Source: CAIRYW01 sp964555825
GTDB lineage: Bacteria > Patescibacteriota > Minisyncoccia > Phycocordibacterales > CAIRYW01
NCBI GenBank assembly: GCA_964555825.1
Contig: CAZKTY010000027.1
Coordinates: 1 to 11,444 of the forward strand
DNA length: 11,444 nucleotides
Reading direction: 5' to 3'
A program made the translations under genes and the position numbers. Position 1 is the first letter of the stretch. Each line of letters starts with the position of its first letter. The notes below the pieces were generated by a model, which was given only the letters and a program-made list of their open reading frames with translations, ran no database searches and was not told where the DNA came from. Positions 6,245 to 11,444 of this stretch are shown here, piece by piece.

Positions 6245-7348
6245 ATGAATAAACAATCACCTAAAAGCGCATATATATTCATTGTCATAGCACTAAGTGT
6301 TGCTGGTATATTGATATTTTCTTCAGCTGCTCTCGGGGTCATTGCAAAAAGTGAAGCAAAATTTATTTCCGTAGCTACAAATCAGATCCTTTATGGTTTT
6401 GTACTCGGAATGATCGCTTTTTTTACAGTTTCTTATATACCTTATAGATTTTGGAAGAAAATATCTCTTATTGTCTTTGCAATAGCAATAATCCTTTCAA
6501 TCTTAGTTTTTGTTCCTCATGTTGGAATAAGAGCAAACGGAGCTGCCAGATGGATAGGTGTAGGAAACCTCAGTTTCCAGCCGAGTGAATTACTTAAGAT
6601 AACTTACGTTATGTTCGTTGCTACTTTTTTTTCGAAAAAGAAAGAGAACGTCAGATCATTCAAAAAAGGAGTTCTCCCATATCTTGGAATGACAGCTATT
6701 GTTGCAGCATTGCTTATGTTGGAGCCTGATAATGATACTTTTTTTATTGCTGCTTCCGCTGGTTTTGCGATCTTTGTTGTTGCAGGAGCAAAAATGAAAC
6801 ACATTCTTTTACTCATCCTTATTGCTGTTATAGCTGTTGCAGGAGTCCTTCTCGTAAGGCCTTACGCAAGAGAAAGAGTTATGACCTTTCTTCACCCCTC
6901 AGAGAAATCTCTTTCTTCTAGCTATCAGATCCAACAATCCTTAATTGCGATCGGAACAGGTGGAATATTTGGAAAAGGATTTGGACAAAGTGCGCAAAAG
7001 TTTGGTTTCTTACCTGAACCAATGGGGGATTCGATCTACGCCGTTGCCAGTGAAGAATTTGGATTTTTAGGCAGTACAACAATAATCTTATTATTTGTAG
7101 CTTTTGCCTTGAGTGCGCTGAAAATAGCAGCAAATACAGACGATCCTTTTGGTAGACTGCTCGCTGTGGGTATTGTTATACTTATCGTGTCAGGATCATT
7201 TTCTAACATAGCCTCAATGCTTGGGATCATACCACTATCAGGAACTCCCTTACTATTCATAAGCCAAGGAGGTACAGCTCTTCTGACAGGACTAGCTGAA
7301 GCAGGTATTATTTTAAATATAGCAAGAAAAAGAAATACAAGATCATAA
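6245..7348 (+). CDS. ftsW: FtsW-type SEDS peptidoglycan glycosyltransferase
   Basis: SEDS proteins polymerise lipid II into glycan strands on the outer face of the membrane. FtsW does so at the division septum with a class B PBP partner. The protein has 367 residues and about ten hydrophobic segments. Recognisable motifs are NGAARWIGVG (98-107), FQPSELLKI (111-119), SYQIQQSLIAIGTGGIFGKG (226-245), and FGFLPEPMGDSIYAVASEE (253-271). The last contains the proposed catalytic Asp262. LSGTPLLFISQGG (331-343) is near the C terminus. The segment usually reading PDxGT is PDNDT (161-165), and the conserved SYGGS is SQGGT (340-344). It lies between mraY and murG, the classical place of ftsW in the division/cell-wall cluster, so FtsW is preferred over RodA. 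The start follows mraY by eight bases, with only an A-rich upstream. Confidence 0.93.
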   Translation: MNKQSPKSAYIFIVIALSVAGILIFSSAALGVIAKSEAKFISVATNQILYGFVLGMIAFFTVSYIPYRFWKKISLIVFAIAIILSILVFVPHVGIRANGAARWIGVGNLSFQPSELLKITYVMFVATFFSKKKENVRSFKKGVLPYLGMTAIVAALLMLEPDNDTFFIAASAGFAIFVVAGAKMKHILLLILIAVIAVAGVLLVRPYARERVMTFLHPSEKSLSSSYQIQQSLIAIGTGGIFGKGFGQSAQKFGFLPEPMGDSIYAVASEEFGFLGSTTIILLFVAFALSALKIAANTDDPFGRLLAVGIVILIVSGSFSNIASMLGIIPLSGTPLLFISQGGTALLTGLAEAGIILNIARKRNTRS

Positions 7349-7375
7349 TTAAAAATTCAGAGTTAAAATAAATAA

Positions 7376-8503
7376 ATGAAAATCATATTTTGCGGAGGAG
7401 GATCAGGAGGACATTTTTACCCACTTATTGCAGTAGCAGAAGCATTAAGAGATATTACCAGAAAGAACAAGCTCATCCAGCCTCAGCTTTTTTATCTTTC
7501 ACCTGATCCATATGATCAAGCAATGCTTTTTGATAATGAGATAGAATTTCAAAAGATAAGCTCAGGAAAAATAAGAAGATATTTTTCATTAAAGAATATC
7601 TTTGACATATTCAAAACTTTTTTTGGATTTATAAGTGTTCTTATAAAGGTATATTCAATATATCCAGATGTTATTTTTAGTAAAGGAGGAATGATGAGTC
7701 TTCCTGTCGTTATTTCAGGAAGACTACTTGGTATACCAGTAATAATTCACGAAAGTGATTCAACGCCAGGAAAGGCTAACCTTTATGCTGCGAAATTTGC
7801 AAAAAGGATTGCAATCTCGTATGCCGAAACAGCAGATTTTTTTGATAAGTCAAAAACAGCTTTAACTGGAAATCCAATAAGACAAGGTGTAATAACTCCG
7901 ATAAAAGAGGGGGCAACCGAATATTTAAATCTAGAACCAAACATTCCTGTAATATTTATAATTGGAGGTTCATTAGGTGCAAAGATAATCAATGAGGAAT
8001 TGGTCACATGTCTTCCTGTCCTCTTGAATGATTATCAAATAATTCACCAAACAGGAAAAGCTAATTACGACGATATCATCAAAACAACTTCAGTAGTGCT
8101 ACAAAATAATAAATTTGAAAAAAGATATCACCCTTTTGATTATATGAACGCACTAGCTGAAAGAATGTCTGCTGGTGTAGCAGATCTTATAATTTCTAGA
8201 GGAGGATCTACAATATTTGAAATTGCAGCTTGGGGAATTCCATCGATCATTATCCCAATAACAGAATCAAATGGAGATCATCAAAGGAAGAATGCTTACA
8301 ATTATGCAAGAAGTGGAGCTGCGCTAGTTATTGAAGAAAACAATTTAACACCTGAAATACTTGTGGCCCAGATAAAAAATACAATGTCTGACTCAGATAG
8401 ACTAAAAAAAATGAGAGATTCTGCATTATCTTTTGCAAAGACCGACGCAGCATATAAAGTTGCTAATGAGATCATTAATATTTCACTAAAACACGAATCT
8501 TAA
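7376..8503 (+). CDS. murG: MurG, lipid II-forming GlcNAc transferase
   Basis: MurG transfers GlcNAc from UDP-GlcNAc to lipid I at the cytoplasmic membrane face, completing lipid II. The protein has 375 residues, within the normal range, and the two-domain GT-B fold can be followed. The N-terminal domain has the glycine-rich acceptor loop GGGSGGHFYP (7-16) with its catalytic-type His13, SKGGMMSLP (102-110) and HESDSTPGKAN (125-135). The linker TGNPIR (164-169) leads to the C-terminal donor-binding domain with IIGGSLGA (195-202), HQTGK (224-228), SRGGSTIFEIAAWGIPSI (274-291) including the UDP-binding Glu282, and DHQRKNA (301-307). The start is the first ATG giving the family N terminus, 27 bases after ftsW, with no clear ribosome site. 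gltX follows four bases after its TAA. With mraY and ftsW it completes the lipid II synthesis-to-use sequence. Confidence 0.95.
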   Translation: MKIIFCGGGSGGHFYPLIAVAEALRDITRKNKLIQPQLFYLSPDPYDQAMLFDNEIEFQKISSGKIRRYFSLKNIFDIFKTFFGFISVLIKVYSIYPDVIFSKGGMMSLPVVISGRLLGIPVIIHESDSTPGKANLYAAKFAKRIAISYAETADFFDKSKTALTGNPIRQGVITPIKEGATEYLNLEPNIPVIFIIGGSLGAKIINEELVTCLPVLLNDYQIIHQTGKANYDDIIKTTSVVLQNNKFEKRYHPFDYMNALAERMSAGVADLIISRGGSTIFEIAAWGIPSIIIPITESNGDHQRKNAYNYARSGAALVIEENNLTPEILVAQIKNTMSDSDRLKKMRDSALSFAKTDAAYKVANEIINISLKHES

Positions 8504-8507
8504 AAAT

Positions 8508-9968
8508 ATGTCCACTGAAAAAATAGTTACAAGATTTGCACCGTCCCCAACTGGATATATGCACATAGGAGGAGTACGAACAGCTCTTTTTGCTTGGGCT
8601 TTTGCAAAAAAAAATAATGGAACTTTTATATTAAGGATCGAAGATACTGACAAAGAAAGGGAAGTGGAAGGTTCCATTCCTCATATCATCAAATCCTTAA
8701 AATGGTTAGGAATAGACTGGGACGAAGGTCCTGACATAGGAGGACCAAATTCTCCATATTTGCAGTCAGAACGTTTAGAATCTTACAAAAAATATGCAGA
8801 GATCCTTGTAGATAAAGGGTTAGCTTATGCAGACCCATATACTCAAGAAGAACTAGATAATTTTAGAAAAAAAGCAGAGGAAGATAAAAGACCTTTTCTA
8901 TATAGAGATCATCGCCCAGAAAATCCACCTGTATGGGACGGATCAAAACCTCTAAGACTAAAAATTACAGACATTAGATCCTACAAATGGAATGACCTAG
9001 TGAGAGGGGAGTTAAGTGCAGGACCAGAAGCTTTAGATGATTTTATCCTGATCAAAAGCGATGGATATCCAACGTATAACTTTGCGCACATAATCGATGA
9101 TTTCGAAATGGGAGTGACACATATCTTTAGAGCTGATGAATTCATTTCATCAACTCCAAAGTTCCTTTCCTTATACGAAGCCTTGGAATTCAAGAGACCT
9201 GAATTTTGTACACTACCTCCTATACTTGGTCCAGACGGAAAAAAGAAACTTAGTAAGAGAGATGGAGCAAAAGATATACTGGCTTACAGAGATGAGGGAT
9301 ACATTCCAGAAGCTGTGATGAATTTTCTAGTGTTCATAGGATGGAATCCAGGAGATGAAAAAGAGATCCTTAGTCCCGAAGAATTCATCGAAGAATTTTC
9401 TATTGAAAAGATCCAAAAGGCACCAGCAAAATTCAATGAGGAAAAACTTGCTTGGATAAATAAAGAATATATAAAAAAATTATCTGATGAGGAAATAATA
9501 AAAGAACTTTACACATATCTTCCTAAGGAATTCACCTCAAACAAAAATATAGAAAAATTAGCTCCCATTGTTAAAGAGAGAATAAATCAATTTTCTGATA
9601 TTAAGTCTTTATATGACGACGGCGAGTTCAATTTTTATTTTGATAGACCAACATTCAAAAAGGCAGATCTTATCTGTCCAGAAAAACTTAGGAAAGGAAG
9701 GGAGGTTATCCCTAAAGAAGTAGACGATGATCTAAAAAAAATGATAGATCTATTATCTACTGTCGATGAGAACAAATTTACAGAAGAAGCAGTAAAAGAA
9801 GCAGTTTGGGATTTTGCTACCGAAGTAGGCAGAGGAATAGCCTTATGGGCATTTAGGTATGCCTTATCTGGAAAAGAAAGATCTCCTGATCCCTTTGTTC
9901 TTAGTGATTTTTTGGGTAAAAAAGAGACAATAGACAGGATCAATGCAGCTTTAGGTCTAGTTCAATAG
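8508..9968 (+). CDS. gltX: Glutamyl-tRNA synthetase (zinc-less type)
   Basis: This class Ib synthetase charges tRNA-Glu, and in organisms using the amidotransferase route also tRNA-Gln. It has 486 residues, normal for bacterial GluRS. The catalytic fold begins with RFAPSPTGYMHIGGVRTALF (9-28, HIGH-type HIGG at 19-22) and RIEDTD (43-48). KSDGYPTYNFA (183-193) and the KMSKS-type loop KLSKR (247-251) follow. From about 310 the sequence becomes the helical anticodon-binding part, with KFNEEKLAWIN (308-318) near the junction. The insertion that carries a Cys-rich zinc site in E. coli-type GluRS (106-137 here) has no Cys. The usual RGEEH-type motif reads RADEF (208-212), with Phe for His. The start is four bases after murG, so it closes the scpB-to-gltX run. 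A run of nine A bases lies at 8606-8614, but the frame is intact. Confidence 0.96.
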   Translation: MSTEKIVTRFAPSPTGYMHIGGVRTALFAWAFAKKNNGTFILRIEDTDKEREVEGSIPHIIKSLKWLGIDWDEGPDIGGPNSPYLQSERLESYKKYAEILVDKGLAYADPYTQEELDNFRKKAEEDKRPFLYRDHRPENPPVWDGSKPLRLKITDIRSYKWNDLVRGELSAGPEALDDFILIKSDGYPTYNFAHIIDDFEMGVTHIFRADEFISSTPKFLSLYEALEFKRPEFCTLPPILGPDGKKKLSKRDGAKDILAYRDEGYIPEAVMNFLVFIGWNPGDEKEILSPEEFIEEFSIEKIQKAPAKFNEEKLAWINKEYIKKLSDEEIIKELYTYLPKEFTSNKNIEKLAPIVKERINQFSDIKSLYDDGEFNFYFDRPTFKKADLICPEKLRKGREVIPKEVDDDLKKMIDLLSTVDENKFTEEAVKEAVWDFATEVGRGIALWAFRYALSGKERSPDPFVLSDFLGKKETIDRINAALGLVQ

Positions 9969-10038
9969 ATCAATCAACTTTGTTAGCAACAACATTATCC
10001 CCTTATCATCATTTGTAGTAAGTAAAAAAGCTCATATG

Positions 10039-10062
10039 TGTATGTTATAATTTTTGCATACA
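10039..10062 (+). promoter_or_regulatory. Extended -10 promoter within a short inverted repeat, upstream of the surface-protein gene
   Basis: TATAAT at 10046-10051 is a perfect -10 preceded by TG one base upstream (10043-10044), an extended -10 element. No convincing -35 is found at 16-18 bases. Transcription would start near 10058, about 21 bases before the ATG at 10079. The -10 lies between TGTATG (10039-10044) and CATACA (10057-10062), exact inverted repeats. The rest of the 110-base gap after gltX holds only a weak five-pair hairpin near 9980-9992 without a T-run, so no terminator is assigned. Confidence 0.55.
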
Positions 10063-10078
10063 AATTTATTTGAAATAT

Positions 10079-11444
10079 ATGAAATTATTCTCAAGAATAT
10101 CTACTTTTTTTGTATTAGTATCTCTATTTGTTCCTGCACTGTCATTTGCACAATCTAGTGCAAAGAACCTTTCTGGCTATATGCCTCAGTTATATATCTC
10201 TAAATTAGCTTTAGATAAGAGCGATTATTCTGTTGGGGATACCGTCAACGGTTCTTTTGAGGTCCAGAACTACGACCAAGGAGACACACCTGATCTGAAT
10301 TACATAGTTTCACTTGTTGGTCTAGATCAAAGTGGAAGTGTTGCAAGAGTTGTATATGACAGCGAGCAAAATGGACCAATAAATCTCGCAGGCAAGTCAA
10401 CAAAGATCTTTAACTTCTCATATAAAATAGGATCTGCCTCTAATAGTGATACTTTAGCCATACACGTAAGAATAATAATGAAAGATGGAGCTTCTTTAGC
10501 TTGGAAATTAGTACCTCTTAAAATATCTGGAGGATCATCAATGTTTGATGCAACGGATGCATATTTAGTTAATCAAAATGGTCAGAAATTCTCTTTGCAA
10601 GAAGGACCAACTATCAAAGCAGGAGATACTCTTTCTTTTGTAGCTTCATACCAAAATTCTGATACTAAAGCTGTCATCTTAAGTCCTCAGGTTCAACTTT
10701 TAGATAAAGCAGGTCAGCCAATATCAGGTCAAAATGTGATCAATGAAAAGAATGTTTCCGTTTCAAGATCACCTGTAACTATAAAATTAGATCTTCCAAC
10801 TTCTGACCTAAGACCCGATACATACTTAGCAAAAATATCTCTTTTCGATAATAAAGGAAACGTCCGTGGTCCTGATCTTTTTGCAAGATACATAATTTCT
10901 GGAGATATTGTAACCATCCAGTCTGTATATGAAGATTCACCATTTCCTATATTGAAAGATAGTGAAGCAAATTTGTCTGTAAATTATTCAGGGAAACCAT
11001 TAGATACAAATAATTTTTCCTCTTCGACAACTTCAGCGACCTCAACACCTGTAGTTGCGGATATCTCAGTTAAACTTTTTAACCATAATAAACAAATGGT
11101 CAATGAGTCATCTTTAAAAGAAGTAACTTTCAACACAAGTGGAACTATAAAGATACCAGTAACAATAGATCAAGACTCAAATTCCTTAACAGCTCAAATA
11201 ACTGTCTCTCAGGATGGAAATGTTCTGTCTAGTTATGAAGGAAATGTTGTATACGATGCCTCAAAAATATTCTCCACAACATCAACAAAAGATCGATCTA
11301 CAGGCTGGCTTTTAGTCGTTGGTTATATTGCTATAATCCTGATCATAATAATATTTATAATTTTTTGCATCAAAAAATTTAAGATGTCAAAAGATATTGG
11401 AAATCTAGCATTAATGATCACAATATCTCTTGGTTTTCTGGGAC
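10079..11444 (+). CDS. Exported beta-rich surface protein with membrane anchor (3' end outside window)
   Basis: An open frame runs from the ATG at 10079 to the right edge without a stop: 455 residues, incomplete. The N terminus is a typical Sec signal peptide: MKLFSR, then a hydrophobic core (about 9-21), then SFA before a likely cleavage after residue 24. The exported part (25-408) is rich in Ser, Thr, Val, Asp and Asn and has no Cys. It looks like two or three Ig/CARDB-like beta domains, with SVGDTVNGSFEVQN (51-64) and KAGDTLSFVASYQN (180-193) as similar domain starts. PDTYLAKISLFDNKG (246-260) resembles a domain-end strand pair. A Ser/Thr stretch (314-323) may be a linker. A strong membrane helix spans about 409-430, followed by IKKFK, and a second hydrophobic segment begins near 441. 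I do not recognise a named family. It has its own promoter and is likely transcribed apart from gltX. Confidence 0.88.
   Translation, partial: MKLFSRISTFFVLVSLFVPALSFAQSSAKNLSGYMPQLYISKLALDKSDYSVGDTVNGSFEVQNYDQGDTPDLNYIVSLVGLDQSGSVARVVYDSEQNGPINLAGKSTKIFNFSYKIGSASNSDTLAIHVRIIMKDGASLAWKLVPLKISGGSSMFDATDAYLVNQNGQKFSLQEGPTIKAGDTLSFVASYQNSDTKAVILSPQVQLLDKAGQPISGQNVINEKNVSVSRSPVTIKLDLPTSDLRPDTYLAKISLFDNKGNVRGPDLFARYIISGDIVTIQSVYEDSPFPILKDSEANLSVNYSGKPLDTNNFSSSTTSATSTPVVADISVKLFNHNKQMVNESSLKEVTFNTSGTIKIPVTIDQDSNSLTAQITVSQDGNVLSSYEGNVVYDASKIFSTTSTKDRSTGWLLVVGYIAIILIIIIFIIFCIKKFKMSKDIGNLALMITISLGFLG

Noticed and set aside
8606..8614. Run of nine A bases in gltX as a programmed frameshift site
   Set aside because: The zero frame continues through all GluRS motifs to a normal length, so no shift is needed.
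9635..9943. Minus-strand open frame of 102 codons inside gltX
   Set aside because: It is fully antisense to the GluRS anticodon-binding region, with no supporting motif.
9980..9992. Hairpin TTGTT-AGC-AACAA after gltX as a terminator
   Set aside because: It has only five weak pairs, a three-base loop and no following T-run.
9969..10078. Possible tRNA or small RNA between gltX and the surface-protein gene
   Set aside because: There is no T-loop consensus, no cloverleaf and low G+C. The only clear signal is the -10 element.
10729..10917. Minus-strand open frame inside the surface-protein gene
   Set aside because: The plus-strand frame is continuous with a signal peptide and membrane anchor, so this is an antisense shadow.

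Overview
The window is an AT-rich (roughly one third G+C by eye), densely packed bacterial chromosome segment. All ten protein genes lie on the + strand. The gene set looks most like a Candidate Phyla Radiation (Patescibacteria, Parcubacteria-like) bacterium. The reasons are a compact aspartyl-tRNA synthetase that lacks the usual bacterial inserted domain, divergent motifs in MraY and FtsW, a MurG and GluRS of reduced or zinc-less type, very short gene spacings and almost no Shine-Dalgarno sequences. This placement is inferred from protein character. No rRNA or other direct taxonomic marker is present. The standard bacterial code fits: every gene has family-typical length with TGA read as stop.

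Layout: (1) 1-1382, the C-terminal part of a sensor histidine kinase cut by the window edge, followed 14 bases later by a seven-helix membrane protein without a kinase. (2) 1448-4551, trpS, aspS and scpA with gaps of 8-15 bases, probably one transcript. (3) 4615-9968, scpB, mraY, ftsW, murG and gltX, also tightly spaced, with scpB and mraY overlapping by four bases. A promoter-like sequence overlapped by an inverted repeat lies between scpA and scpB. (4) 10079-11444, the start of an exported, Cys-poor, beta-rich surface protein with a membrane anchor, cut by the right edge and preceded by an extended -10 promoter. No intergenic stretch exceeds about 110 bases, and I see no tRNA, rRNA, CRISPR or mobile element.

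How the genes fit together: the core is a growth and division block. MraY makes lipid I, MurG makes lipid II, and FtsW (a SEDS polymerase) builds septal glycan strands. ScpA and ScpB load and regulate SMC for chromosome segregation. Three aminoacyl-tRNA synthetases (Trp, Asp, Glu) flank them. I did not find a clear novel defence or mobile system. The points most worth a second look are the GAD-less AspRS, the Asp-to-Glu change at a catalytic position of MraY, the stand-alone seven-helix sensor-like protein beside a kinase, the scpB/mraY translational overlap, the symmetric element over the scpB promoter, and the exported protein at the right edge.
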